NCBI RefSeq assembly: GCF_014641615.1
Contig: NZ_BMIB01000001.1
Location: 620,769 to 684,768 of the forward strand
DNA from: Filimonas zeae
GTDB lineage: Bacteria > Bacteroidota > Bacteroidia > Chitinophagales > Chitinophagaceae
Length of the DNA: 64,000 nt
Reading direction: 5' to 3'
The notes under the pieces were generated by a model. The model ran no database searches and was not told the origin of the DNA. It saw only the letters and a program-made list of their open reading frames with translations. Shown here in pieces: positions 53,941 through 63,689 of this stretch (the first letter of the stretch is position 1; every line of letters starts with the position of its first letter). Both the position numbers and the translations under genes were made by a program.

Positions 53941-55014
53941 ATGAAAAGAAATTTTATAAGCTGGATATTGCTGCTGCCGGCAATTTCAGTAACGATGCTG
54001 ATAGCCTCATGTGAAAAGGAAGCGAAGCCGCTGAGTACAGCTTCTTCCAATCCTGCTGCCAATAAAATAGAACCAGGGCAGGGCGCTGCCAATGCATTGC
54101 TAACGGTAACCGGGAGCGGATTAGGCGCTATTACCGGTATCTGGTTTGAAAAAGACAGTGTGGAGGTAAATGTTAACCCCAACCTGAATACTGACAATGC
54201 TATTCTGTTTCGTATACCGGCCGATGCGGTACCGGGCCAGCAGAACATTCTGTTTAAAAACAGTGCAGGTGTGGAGTTTAAAGTGCCATTTACGGTATTG
54301 GGCTTACCGGCTATTACAACGGTATCTAACTACAACTTTACTGCCGGCGCGGAAATTACCCTTACCGGTAAAAACCTGGATGATGTAACTAAAGTACTGA
54401 TTAGTGGTGCTGCTACAGAGTTGACAGTGGTATCTAAAACCGCTACCTCGCTGGTGGTTAAAATGCCTGCCAGCACGGCGTTATCTCTGTTTAAGCTGGA
54501 TATTACCAACGCCGCTGGAACAATTACCACTACGCAGGAGTTTGTATCAATAGATAATGCTTATGCAGTGTTTCTGGATGGTTATGGTGCCGGATGGGAC
54601 AATGGTTCCTGGGGGCCGGCAGAGATATCCTCTGCTTTTGCCAAATCGGGTACCAGATCGTTCAAAGCTACTTATGGCAAAGGTGGCTGGAGCGCTGATG
54701 GTTTTGCCAACTGGTCGCCCGGTATGGATAATAGTGCAGGGTACAGATACTTCTCTTTCTGGGTAAAAGGAGCCGACAGAGATCTTACCTATTACCTTAC
54801 TGCTGATAAGAAAGCGGGTGGTGATTATGGTAACTCAGATAAAAGCACACCCATTGTGGTACCTGCCAACGTATGGACTTACTACAAACTTAAAATAGAG
54901 GATATTGGTTTGTGGGCAACTGGCAGTCCTATGCAGCGCCTGGGATGGATGATACAGGGGCCGAATGACGGGGATGCGGTGCTGTATTTTGATGATGTAA
55001 TCTTCATTAAATAA
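53941..55014 (+). CDS. TIG-domain surface glycan-binding lipoprotein (SusE/F-like)
   Basis: 357 residues with lipobox MLIASC (Cys24). Two IPT/TIG-type immunoglobulin-like domains lie at about 42-120 and 125-205 (NALLTVTGSGLGAITGIWFE, ITTVSNYNFTAGAEITLTGKNLDDVTKVLISG), and the last ~150 residues form a jelly-roll-like binding module (FLDGYGAGWDNGSW, YYLTADKKAGGDYGNSDKS, DAVLYFDDVIFIK). Such proteins hold polysaccharide at the cell surface for the SusCD complex. It is the third gene of the locus. Confidence 0.88.
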   Translation: MKRNFISWILLLPAISVTMLIASCEKEAKPLSTASSNPAANKIEPGQGAANALLTVTGSGLGAITGIWFEKDSVEVNVNPNLNTDNAILFRIPADAVPGQQNILFKNSAGVEFKVPFTVLGLPAITTVSNYNFTAGAEITLTGKNLDDVTKVLISGAATELTVVSKTATSLVVKMPASTALSLFKLDITNAAGTITTTQEFVSIDNAYAVFLDGYGAGWDNGSWGPAEISSAFAKSGTRSFKATYGKGGWSADGFANWSPGMDNSAGYRYFSFWVKGADRDLTYYLTADKKAGGDYGNSDKSTPIVVPANVWTYYKLKIEDIGLWATGSPMQRLGWMIQGPNDGDAVLYFDDVIFIK

Positions 55015-55027
55015 TAAGTTGCTATAA

Positions 55028-56323
55028 ATGACACAACGCTGTTTGTATATACTGTTAGCTGCTATAATGCCTTTTATTGCTGCCGCCCAACAGCGGCAGC
55101 AATATGTTGCTGTAAAGAACGGGCAGTTTGTGGTGAACAATAAACCCTGGTACTTTATAGGAACCAATTACTGGTATGGCGGACTGCTGGCGCAGGGAAA
55201 AGATGCAGAGAAAGGCAAGGCCCGGCTGCGTAAAGAACTGGACTTTTTAAAAGCGCAGGGTGTAACCAACCTGCGGGTACTGGCCGGATCGGAAGGGCAC
55301 GGGCTGGTGAACGGGGTAGAGCGTGTAAAGCCTGTATTACAGCCAGAGCATGGTGTGTACAACAAAGAATGGATGGAGGGGCTGGATTACCTGTTGTACG
55401 AAATGGGGAAACGGCAGATGTATGCAGTATTGTTTTTAAGCAATAACTGGGAGTGGAGTGGCGGCTTTCTGCAATACCTGAACTGGAACGGACAACTGAC
55501 TGACAGTGCTATGAAAAGCAAAATGAACTGGGGTGACCTACGGGATAACACCAGCCGCTTTTACCATTGCACACCCTGCCAGGAAGATTACCGCAAACAG
55601 GTGGAATATATTATTACGCATGTAAACAGGTATACCAAACGCAGTTACCGTAACGAACCGGCTATTATGGCCTGGGAACTGGCAAATGAACCCCGCCCTA
55701 TGCGCCCTGCTGCGGTGGATGCTTATAAACAATGGACGGCAGCTACTGCTGCCTACATTAAAACTTTGGATGGTAACCACCTGATAACGCTGGGTACAGA
55801 GGGAATTATGGGTACAGAAGAATCTGCCGACCTGTTCCGCGAAGTACATACACCTGCGCAGGTAGATTACCTTACGTTGCATATATGGCCCAAAAACTGG
55901 AGCTGGTTTAAAGACACGGCGATTGCGGCGTCTTTACCGGTGGTAAAAGAAAAAGCAGTGAGTTATATACAAACCCATGCGGCTATTGCACAGCAACTGA
56001 AGAAGCCGCTGGTGGTGGAAGAGTTTGGGTTGCCACGGAACGGACATGCTTTTGAGCCGTCTGCTGCAGTAACCCTGCGCAATGAATTGTTTGCTTCCAT
56101 CTTTGGTGTATGGAAACAAAGCCGCACACAGGGTGGGCCTGTGGCAGGTTGCAACTTCTGGGCTTTTGGTGGCACTGCGCGCCCCATTGAAGGGCAAACC
56201 TTCTGGAAAGAAGGGAACGACTTTATGGGCGACCCACCGCAGGAAGAGCAGGGGTTAAATACGGTGTTTGACAGCGATGTAAGTACCTGGAAGCTGATAC
56301 GTTCATTCATCCATTCTAAGTAA
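55028..56323 (+). CDS. GH5 endo-beta-1,4-mannanase
   Basis: 431 residues with a signal peptide (MTQRCLYILLAAIMPFIAAAQQ), no lipobox. The acid/base Glu221 lies in MAWELANEPRPM and the nucleophile Glu332 in VVEEFGLPR, as in GH5 subfamily 7 mannanases; LHIWPKNWSWF and the N-terminal IGTNYWYGGLLA also fit. It should cut beta-1,4-mannan or glucomannan to short chains, probably in the periplasm. Confidence 0.9.
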   Translation: MTQRCLYILLAAIMPFIAAAQQRQQYVAVKNGQFVVNNKPWYFIGTNYWYGGLLAQGKDAEKGKARLRKELDFLKAQGVTNLRVLAGSEGHGLVNGVERVKPVLQPEHGVYNKEWMEGLDYLLYEMGKRQMYAVLFLSNNWEWSGGFLQYLNWNGQLTDSAMKSKMNWGDLRDNTSRFYHCTPCQEDYRKQVEYIITHVNRYTKRSYRNEPAIMAWELANEPRPMRPAAVDAYKQWTAATAAYIKTLDGNHLITLGTEGIMGTEESADLFREVHTPAQVDYLTLHIWPKNWSWFKDTAIAASLPVVKEKAVSYIQTHAAIAQQLKKPLVVEEFGLPRNGHAFEPSAAVTLRNELFASIFGVWKQSRTQGGPVAGCNFWAFGGTARPIEGQTFWKEGNDFMGDPPQEEQGLNTVFDSDVSTWKLIRSFIHSK

Positions 56324-56341
56324 GATTTTAAAGACTATCAC

Positions 56342-57730
56342 TTGGAAATAAGTACAAAAGAAAAGATTGGTTATGGGTTTGGCGATTTTGCCTCTTCCAT
56401 GTTCTGGAAACTGTTTTCTGTATATCTGTTGTATTACTATACCGATGTGTTTGGTATAGCGGCAGCAGCAGTAGGTACTATGTTTCTGATTACCCGTATC
56501 TGGGATACGGCGTTAGACCCGCTTATTGGTATCATCTCTGACCGTACAGAAAGCCGCTGGGGTAAGTTCCGGCCGTATCTGCTATGGGTGGCGGTACCTT
56601 TTGGTATAGCCGGGGTGCTTACGTTTACGGCACCTGATTTTACTGCCAACGGAAAGCTGGTGTATGCTTATGTTACCTATACGCTGATGATGATGGTATA
56701 TTCTGCTATTAACGTGCCTTACGCCTCGCTGATGGGGGTAATGACGGCTAATATTAAAGAGCGTACTACCTTATCTACCTTCCGCTTCATTTTCGCTTTT
56801 GCAGGCAGCATATTGGTGCTGGCAACTGCGGAGCCCCTGGTGAAAGCGCTGGGCGGAGCTGATCTGAAGAAGGGCTGGCAGCTATTTATGGCTATTTATG
56901 CAGTGATTGCGGTGGTATTGTTTTATCTCACTTTCCGCTGGACGCGTGAAAGGGTTACGCCGGTGCAGGAGCAGAAGAATACTTTAAAAACAGATCTTGC
57001 TGATCTGGTGGCTAATAAGCCCTTTTTTATACTGCTGGGTGCAGGTGTGTTTACCCTCATCTTCAATTCGCTGCGTGATGGATCGGCAGTGTATTATTTT
57101 AAATATTATTTCAGTAACCAGGAGGCTTTTCAGTTACCATTGGTGCATGTGGCAGTAGGGTATAGTACCCTGTATCTGGTTCTGGGCCAGGGCGCTAATA
57201 TTATAGGGGTGGTGCTGGCTAAGCCGGTGAGTGATAAAATAGGTAAGAAAAATACTTTCTTCTACGCCATGCTGGTGGCAACCCTGTTAAGCTGTGGTTT
57301 TTATTTTCTTACTGAAAAGGATGTGGCACTGATAATGGTGTTTCAGTTGCTCATCAGTATTTGTGCGGGAAGCATATTCCCGCTGTTATGGTCTATGTAT
57401 GCAGACATTGCCGACTACTCTGAATGGAAAACCGGCAGACGGGCTACGGGGCTGATTTTTTCTTCTTCTTCTATGTCGCAGAAACTGGGCTGGACGCTGG
57501 GCGGTGCTTTAACCGGCTGGCTGCTGGCTATATGGGGGTTTGAAGCCAATATGGTGCAAACGGAAGGTGCGCGCACCGGCATACGTATGATGCTGAGTGT
57601 GGTACCGGCGGTGGGTGCGTTGTTGTCGGCAATATTTATTGTGTTTTATAAACTGAGCGATGCCTTTATGCAGGATGTAAGCCAGGAGCTGCTGAAGCGG
57701 CGGCAGGAAAAAACTAATACACAGGTGTAA
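56342..57730 (+). CDS. GPH-family sugar transporter, TTG start
   Basis: 462 residues, 12 membrane helices. The glycoside-pentoside-hexuronide/cation symporter pattern is seen in KIGYGFGDFASSMFWKL, ITRIWDTALDPLIGIISDRTESRWGKFRPYLLW and ADIADYSEWKTGRRATGLIF. The codon before Glu is TTG at 56342; the next in-frame ATG is 19 residues in and would cut helix 1, so TTG is the likely start. It should carry mannobiose across the inner membrane. Confidence 0.9.
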   Translation: MEISTKEKIGYGFGDFASSMFWKLFSVYLLYYYTDVFGIAAAAVGTMFLITRIWDTALDPLIGIISDRTESRWGKFRPYLLWVAVPFGIAGVLTFTAPDFTANGKLVYAYVTYTLMMMVYSAINVPYASLMGVMTANIKERTTLSTFRFIFAFAGSILVLATAEPLVKALGGADLKKGWQLFMAIYAVIAVVLFYLTFRWTRERVTPVQEQKNTLKTDLADLVANKPFFILLGAGVFTLIFNSLRDGSAVYYFKYYFSNQEAFQLPLVHVAVGYSTLYLVLGQGANIIGVVLAKPVSDKIGKKNTFFYAMLVATLLSCGFYFLTEKDVALIMVFQLLISICAGSIFPLLWSMYADIADYSEWKTGRRATGLIFSSSSMSQKLGWTLGGALTGWLLAIWGFEANMVQTEGARTGIRMMLSVVPAVGALLSAIFIVFYKLSDAFMQDVSQELLKRRQEKTNTQV

Positions 57731-57742
57731 ACAGATGTTATT

Positions 57743-58936
57743 ATGAAAAATTTTGAAAAGAGACTGGCGGCACTGGAGCAGGAACATGCTGATTTGCTGG
57801 CACGGGAAAACAAAAGGGAATTGCTGGGTAATGGAGTGTACGAACGCTGGATGTATCCTGTGCTTACGGCACAGCATGCCCCGTTGCAGTGGAGGTACGA
57901 TCTGAACCCTGAAACCAACCCCTACCTGATGGAGAGGTTTGGTATTAATGCGGTGTTTAATGCGGGTGCTATTAAACTGAATAATAAATATTACGTGGTG
58001 GCGCGTGTGGAAGGGCTAGACAGGAAGTCTTTTTTTGCAGTGGCGGAGAGCAGCAACGGAATTGATTTTGCTTTCTGGAACAGGCCGGTTACCATGCCGG
58101 ATACCCAAGACCCTTCTACCAATATTTATGATATGCGGGTGGTGCAGCACGAAGATGGCTGGGTATACGGCCTGTTTTGCGCAGAGCGCCGCGACCCGGA
58201 AGCACCGGAAGGCAATCAGTCTGCCGCTATAGCCCAGTGTGGCATAGCACGTACCAAAGACCTGCTTACCTGGGAACGCCTGCCTGATCTGGTAACACCC
58301 TCACCACAGCAGCGTAATGTGGTGCTGCATCCTGAGTTTGTGCAGGGGAAATATGCTTTTTATACGCGCCCGCAGGACAGTTTTATTGAGGCCGGTAAAG
58401 GTGGCGGTATTGGCTTTGGGCTAAGTGCTTCTATTGAAAAGGCGGTGATTGAGGAGGAGGTAGTAATTGATAAGAAAATTTATCACACCGTATACGAAGC
58501 CAAGAACGGGCTGGGGCCTGCACCCATTAAAACGGAGCAGGGCTGGCTGCATCTGGCGCACGGCGTGCGTAATACGGCTGCTGGTTTGCGGTATGTGTTA
58601 TATATGTTTATGACCGACCTGGCAGATATTACCTGCGTAACCCACAAACCCGCCGGTTACTTTATGGCGCCGGAAGGGGAGGAGCGTATAGGTGATGTAT
58701 CGAATGTGGTATTCAGCAATGGCTGGATTGCAGATGATAATGGTGAGGTGTTTATTTATTATGCTTCATCCGATACGCGTTTGCATGTGGCTACTTCAAC
58801 CATTGAAAAGCTGGTGGATTATGTAGTGAATACACCGGAGGATGGCTTTGTTTCTGCAGAATCGGTAAATACAGTTAACCGTATTATTACAGCCAACGAA
58901 ACTGTAAAACAGCAAAAGGCTACAGCGGCACACTAA
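57743..58936 (+). CDS. GH130 4-O-beta-D-mannosyl-D-glucose phosphorylase
   Basis: 397 residues, no signal peptide. The five-bladed propeller family GH130 pattern includes [33 protein letters not shown] with catalytic Asp130, and [18 protein letters not shown]. Length and sequence fit subfamily 1, the mannosylglucose phosphorylases. It splits mannosyl-glucose with phosphate to give mannose 1-phosphate and glucose. The 2-epimerase that makes its substrate follows 11 bp later. Confidence 0.92.
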   Translation: MKNFEKRLAALEQEHADLLARENKRELLGNGVYERWMYPVLTAQHAPLQWRYDLNPETNPYLMERFGINAVFNAGAIKLNNKYYVVARVEGLDRKSFFAVAESSNGIDFAFWNRPVTMPDTQDPSTNIYDMRVVQHEDGWVYGLFCAERRDPEAPEGNQSAAIAQCGIARTKDLLTWERLPDLVTPSPQQRNVVLHPEFVQGKYAFYTRPQDSFIEAGKGGGIGFGLSASIEKAVIEEEVVIDKKIYHTVYEAKNGLGPAPIKTEQGWLHLAHGVRNTAAGLRYVLYMFMTDLADITCVTHKPAGYFMAPEGEERIGDVSNVVFSNGWIADDNGEVFIYYASSDTRLHVATSTIEKLVDYVVNTPEDGFVSAESVNTVNRIITANETVKQQKATAAH

Positions 58937-58947
58937 AGGGGATATAC

Positions 58948-60150
58948 ATGAGCAAACAACTGGACACCTACAGGAAGGAAGTTGCGGCAGAGCTGGATAA
59001 TATTCTATCCTGGTGGGCAACGCATACGGTGGATGAACTGTATGGCGGTTTTATTGGCAGGGTAAACAATGCGAATGAAACAGATGCAACGGCTGTAAAA
59101 GGCAGTGTGCTGAACAGCCGTATTTTATGGAGCTTTTCCGCCGGGTATCTGCTTACTAAAAACGAGCGTTACCTGCAGCTGGCGGAAAGGGCGTACCGGT
59201 ATATAGCGGATTGCTTTATAGACCGGGAGTACGGAGGTGTATACTGGACAGTGGATAATACGGGCAAGCCTGCCGATACCAAAAAGCAGATTTATGCACT
59301 TTCATTTGCGGTGTACGGATTGAGTGAATACTATCTGGCATCTGGCAATGAAGCTGCGAAAACGGATGCTATAGCCCTGTATCATGATATTGCAATGCAC
59401 AGCTATGATGCGGTGAATGGTGGTTTTATTGAAGCGCTTACCCGTAACTGGGAAGAGATAGCTGATCTGCGGCTGAGTGCCAAAGATGCGAATGAGAAAA
59501 AGTCGATGAATACGCATCTGCATGTACTGGAAGGCTTTGCCAACCTGTACCGGATATGGCCGGATGTGGGGCTGCGGGCACATATTGCTGAACTGATTAC
59601 TTTGTTTACGGAGCGTATTATTGATAAAACTACATATCACCTGCTGTTGTTTTTTGGGAACGAATGGCAGGTGAAATCGCAAACAGTATCCTACGGACAT
59701 GATATAGAAGCAGCCTGGCTGGTACAGGAGGCGGCGGAAATAATACAGGATGACGCATTACTGAAAAGGATACAACCTTTATCGCTGGCAATGGCAGATG
59801 CTGCCAGCCGGGGGCTGGATACAGATGGTGGCCTGTGGTATGAATTTGAACCTGCGGACGCACATCTGCTGAAAGAAAAACATTGGTGGCCGCAGGCGGA
59901 GGCTATGGTGGGCTATTTTAATGCCTGGCAGTTATCGGGTAAAGAAGCGTATCTTAATGCATCGCTCAGCAGCTGGGCGTTTATTCAGCAACACCTGCTG
60001 GATAAAACGAATGGCGAATGGTTTTGGGGCGTGCGGGAAGACTATGCCGTTATGCCGGGTGAAGACAAGGCTGGCCTCTGGAAATGCCCATATCACAACA
60101 GCAGGGCATGTATAGAAATTATGAAAAGGATTCAACAGGCACCTATATAA
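58948..60150 (+). CDS. Cellobiose/mannobiose 2-epimerase
   Basis: 400 residues, no signal peptide. (alpha/alpha)6-barrel of the AGE/cellobiose epimerase family; catalytic His candidates are His251 in YGHDIEAAWLV and His383 in CPYHNSRACIE, with His190/192 in NTHLHVLEGF. The enzyme turns beta-1,4-mannobiose into mannosyl-glucose in the cytoplasm. It directly follows the phosphorylase gene, and together they form the known mannan pathway of Bacteroidota. Confidence 0.93.
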   Translation: MSKQLDTYRKEVAAELDNILSWWATHTVDELYGGFIGRVNNANETDATAVKGSVLNSRILWSFSAGYLLTKNERYLQLAERAYRYIADCFIDREYGGVYWTVDNTGKPADTKKQIYALSFAVYGLSEYYLASGNEAAKTDAIALYHDIAMHSYDAVNGGFIEALTRNWEEIADLRLSAKDANEKKSMNTHLHVLEGFANLYRIWPDVGLRAHIAELITLFTERIIDKTTYHLLLFFGNEWQVKSQTVSYGHDIEAAWLVQEAAEIIQDDALLKRIQPLSLAMADAASRGLDTDGGLWYEFEPADAHLLKEKHWWPQAEAMVGYFNAWQLSGKEAYLNASLSSWAFIQQHLLDKTNGEWFWGVREDYAVMPGEDKAGLWKCPYHNSRACIEIMKRIQQAPI

Positions 60151-60162
60151 AACAATCTGACG

Positions 60163-62421
60163 ATGCTGTTACGTAAATTTTATCTATTGCTAACTGCCGG
60201 ACTACTTACCGGTTTTGCTTACTCACAGAAAAAACAGGATGGAAGCGCTATGTACAAAAATGCAGCCCTACCAGTGGAAACCAGAGTGAAAGACCTGCTG
60301 AAACGGATGACCGTGGAAGAGAAAGCGGGTCAACTGAATCAGCTTACCGGTGGGGCCTTTACCGGCCCCGCATTAAACGATGCCGGTCAGCAGGCTAAAA
60401 TGCAGATGGTGCGTGATGGAAAAGTGGGTTCTATGCTTAACGTTATTGGTGCTACAGAAACCAAAGCCATACAAACCATTGCCATAGAGGACAGCCGTTT
60501 AGGTATTCCATTGCTGTTTGGTTATGATGTAATACATGGATACAAAACTATTTTCCCTATTCCGCTGGCAGAAGCCTGTAGCTGGAACCTGAATAACATA
60601 GAAAAGAATACTGGTGTAGCAGCGCGTGAAGCGGCATCTGCCGGTATACACTGGACGTTTGCACCTATGTGTGATGTTGGCAATGATATACGCTGGGGCC
60701 GGGTAATGGAAGGGGCAGGTGAAGACCCATGGTATGCGGGGCTGGTTTCTGCTGCCCGCGTAAAAGGCTTTCAGGGTAACCTGGATGAGCAGCATGTACT
60801 GGCTTGTGTAAAACATTTTGCTGCCTATGGTGCGGTGGAAGCGGGCCGGGAGTATAACTATACCGATGTGTCGCGCGTAGCGCTCTGGAACAAATACCTG
60901 CCACCTTATGAAGCGGCTGTTAAAGCCGGGGCGGCATCGGTAATGAATGGTTTTAACACATTTGAAGGGGTGCCGGTAAGTGGCAGCCATTATCTGGTAA
61001 CCGATGTATTGAAAAAGAAATGGGGCTTTACCGGCTTTCTGGTGAGCGACTGGGCATCGTTTGGAGAAATGATTACCTGGGGATATGCGGCGGATGCAGC
61101 CGATGCGGCGGCGAAAGCCTTGCAGGCAGGCAGTATGATGGATATGGAAGCAAGGGTAATGATAGCGCACTTACCTGAATTACTGAAACAGGGGAAGGTT
61201 ACTGTACATCAACTGGATGAAGCTGTTGGCCGCATACTGGAAGCTAAGTTTAAACTGGGGCTTTTTGATAACCCTTATAAATATTGTGATGTAAACCGGG
61301 AGAAAGCGACCCTGTTTACTGCTGCTAACCGGCAGCAGGCGCTGCAGGCTGCACAGGAGGCGGTGGTGTTATTGAAGAATAACAATAAAGTATTACCCAT
61401 TAGTAATAAAAGCGCCCGCATTGCTGTGGTGGGGCATTATGCAGATAGTAAAGAGGATTTGTTTGATTTCTGGATTGCGCAGGGGGAATTTAAAAGTGCA
61501 GTTACACTACTGGAAGGTGTGCGTAAAGTATGGGGTGCGGAGCAGGTAAGCTTTGCGGCCGGGTATCGTGCAGATGCTACTACCGATGATAAACTGATTG
61601 CGGAAGCAATAGCCAATGCTGCCAAATCGGATGTGGTGTTGGTGAATATTGGTTTATCCGGCAAAATGGCGGGTGAAGACCGCTCGCTGGCCAACCCGGT
61701 AGTTCCTGAGGCGCAGGTGCAGTTACTGAAGGCTTTGAAAGCTACCGGTAAGCCTGTTATTGCCGTGGTATCAGCAGGACGCCCATTGGTGCTTACTGCT
61801 GTTGAAGAACTGGCAGATGCTATTGTATATGGCTGGATACTGGGTACAGAAAGTGGTAACGCGCTGGCGAATATTTTATCGGGTGTGGCTAATCCTACCG
61901 GCAAAACGGTAATGAGTTTTCCGTATGCGGTGGGTCAGATACCTGTTTACTATAATCATTTTAATACCGGCAGGCCGGTACAGACAGATGGCCAGGGCAA
62001 CTGGTACAGCCGTTACCGGGATATTCCGCGTGAGCCGTTGTATCCGTTTGGTTTTGGTTTAAGCTATACCAGCTTTCAATACAGTAACCTGCAGCTGAGC
62101 AGTGCGTTGACGGATAAGGGCAAGGTAGTAACTGCTACCGTAACAGTTAGCAATACGGGTGACAGGGAAGGTGAAGAGGTGGTGCAGTGGTATATACGCG
62201 ATTATGCTGCTGCGGTAATTCGTCCGGTGAAAGAACTGAAAGGTTTTGAAAAAGTAAGTTTGAAACCCGGTGAGAGCAAACAAATCAGCTGGAAGGTAGA
62301 TGATAAAGTACTGAGCTTTTATGATGCCTCTGGTAATCTGGTGCTGGAATCTGGTAAGTTTACTGTGTATGCAGGTGGAAACTCCCGTGATGTACTGGAG
62401 GCTTCGCTGGAAGTACGTTAA
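60163..62421 (+). CDS. GH3 beta-glucosidase (BglX-like)
   Basis: 752 residues with a signal peptide (MLLRKFYLLLTAGLLTGFAYSQ). N-terminal TIM barrel with LGIPLLFGYDVIHGYKT and catalytic nucleophile Asp296 in GFLVSDWASF, C-terminal alpha/beta sandwich (SKSDVVLVNIGLSGKMAGEDRSLA) and a fibronectin-type III-like end (FEKVSLKPGESKQISWKV). In the mannan locus it can remove glucosyl ends from glucomannan oligosaccharides in the periplasm; beta-mannosidase or xylosidase activity cannot be excluded. Confidence 0.92.
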   Translation: MLLRKFYLLLTAGLLTGFAYSQKKQDGSAMYKNAALPVETRVKDLLKRMTVEEKAGQLNQLTGGAFTGPALNDAGQQAKMQMVRDGKVGSMLNVIGATETKAIQTIAIEDSRLGIPLLFGYDVIHGYKTIFPIPLAEACSWNLNNIEKNTGVAAREAASAGIHWTFAPMCDVGNDIRWGRVMEGAGEDPWYAGLVSAARVKGFQGNLDEQHVLACVKHFAAYGAVEAGREYNYTDVSRVALWNKYLPPYEAAVKAGAASVMNGFNTFEGVPVSGSHYLVTDVLKKKWGFTGFLVSDWASFGEMITWGYAADAADAAAKALQAGSMMDMEARVMIAHLPELLKQGKVTVHQLDEAVGRILEAKFKLGLFDNPYKYCDVNREKATLFTAANRQQALQAAQEAVVLLKNNNKVLPISNKSARIAVVGHYADSKEDLFDFWIAQGEFKSAVTLLEGVRKVWGAEQVSFAAGYRADATTDDKLIAEAIANAAKSDVVLVNIGLSGKMAGEDRSLANPVVPEAQVQLLKALKATGKPVIAVVSAGRPLVLTAVEELADAIVYGWILGTESGNALANILSGVANPTGKTVMSFPYAVGQIPVYYNHFNTGRPVQTDGQGNWYSRYRDIPREPLYPFGFGLSYTSFQYSNLQLSSALTDKGKVVTATVTVSNTGDREGEEVVQWYIRDYAAAVIRPVKELKGFEKVSLKPGESKQISWKVDDKVLSFYDASGNLVLESGKFTVYAGGNSRDVLEASLEVR

Positions 62422-62439
62422 TTAATGAGAAGTTGGTGT

Positions 62440-63570
62440 ATGATACAGAAGCATAAATGGTTGTGGACGGTACTGTTTATGTTGGCAGCAGGTGCAAATG
62501 CGCAGCGGCTGCCGGCGGACAAAAAAGCTACAAAGTCTACTATAGCTTTATATAAAAATCTTTACCGCTTGCCTGCCCGCGGATATCTGGTAGGGCATCA
62601 GGATGCATTGGCTTATGGCGTGCATTGGAAGTACAAAGCGGGTAATAGTGATGTGAAAGCGGTTACTGGCGATTATCCTGCTTTATACGGCTGGGAACTG
62701 GGCGATCTGGAAAAAGGTGCACCGGTTAACCTGGACAGCGTACCGTTTGCGGCCATGAAAAAGTATATACGTGAAGGATATGAACGGGGTGGCGCTATTA
62801 CTATCAGCTGGCATGGCAATAACCCGCTTACCGGAAAAAGTGCCTGGGATACAACCAGTGGTACGGTGGCAGCTATATTGCCGGGCGGTAGCAAGCATGC
62901 GTTGTTTGTACAGCAGTTAGATACGGTAGCCGGCTTTCTCAAAAGCCTGAAGGGAAAGAAGGGGGAGGCGATTCCTTTGATATTCCGTCCTTTTCATGAG
63001 CTTACGGGCAGTTGGTTCTGGTGGGGCGCTAAAAGTTGTACCGCGGCAGAACTGATTATGCTGTTTCGTTTTGAAGTGGATTATTTGCGTAATACGAAGG
63101 GGCTGCATAACCTGCTGATCTGTTATAATACTGCGAATGATTTTCAAACACAGGAGCAGTTTCTGGAACGTTATCCGGGAGATGACTATGTAGATATTGT
63201 ATCATTTGATGGTTATCAGTATGGAGCGCCTTCTAACAGTGTTGCTTTTGCAGAGAAGTTATCGGCACAGTTATCGGTAGTAGAAGCGGTGGCAAAGGAG
63301 AAGCAAAAAATTGCGGCCATTGGTGAACTGGGTTATAACCTGATACCGGATGTGCAGTGGTTTACCAAAACTGTAAGTGCCGCTGTTAAGAAGCATCATT
63401 TTGCTTATCTGTTATACTGGCGTAATGCCGGGTTTAAACCAAAGGATAATGCGATGGAATACTATATACCTTATAAAGGACATGCGGCTGCACCGGACTT
63501 TATACAATATTACCGCCAACCGGAAACCCTGTTTGAGAAAGAGGCGGCTGCGTTAAAGCTGTATCGTTAG
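62440..63570 (+). CDS. GH26 endo-beta-1,4-mannanase
   Basis: 376 residues from the ATG at 62440, which gives a standard signal peptide (MIQKHKWLWTVLFMLAAGANAQ); an ATG five codons upstream at 62425 is also possible. GH26 signatures: WHGNNPLTGKSAWDT, the acid/base Glu187 in FRPFHELTGSWFWWG and the nucleophile Glu296 in AIGELGYN. It cuts beta-mannan to mannobiose, the substrate of the downstream pathway. Last gene of the locus. Confidence 0.94.
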   Translation: MIQKHKWLWTVLFMLAAGANAQRLPADKKATKSTIALYKNLYRLPARGYLVGHQDALAYGVHWKYKAGNSDVKAVTGDYPALYGWELGDLEKGAPVNLDSVPFAAMKKYIREGYERGGAITISWHGNNPLTGKSAWDTTSGTVAAILPGGSKHALFVQQLDTVAGFLKSLKGKKGEAIPLIFRPFHELTGSWFWWGAKSCTAAELIMLFRFEVDYLRNTKGLHNLLICYNTANDFQTQEQFLERYPGDDYVDIVSFDGYQYGAPSNSVAFAEKLSAQLSVVEAVAKEKQKIAAIGELGYNLIPDVQWFTKTVSAAVKKHHFAYLLYWRNAGFKPKDNAMEYYIPYKGHAAAPDFIQYYRQPETLFEKEAAALKLYR

Positions 63571-63646
63571 CAATGAAAGAAATAACATTATAGGCCGGCG
63601 CCGGATAACGTTAATCTGATAGTTGGTTTTATTGAGGCTGGGAATA

Positions 63647-63686
63647 AAAAGGGGTAGCGTATCGTGCAGGATACGCTACCCCTTTT
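63647..63686. terminator. Strong bidirectional terminator closing the mannan locus
   Basis: AAAAGGGGTAGCGTATC (63647-63663) and GATACGCTACCCCTTTT (63670-63686) are perfect 17-base complements with a six-base loop. It separates the locus from the convergent gene at the right edge. Confidence 0.93.
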
Positions 63687-63689
63687 ACT

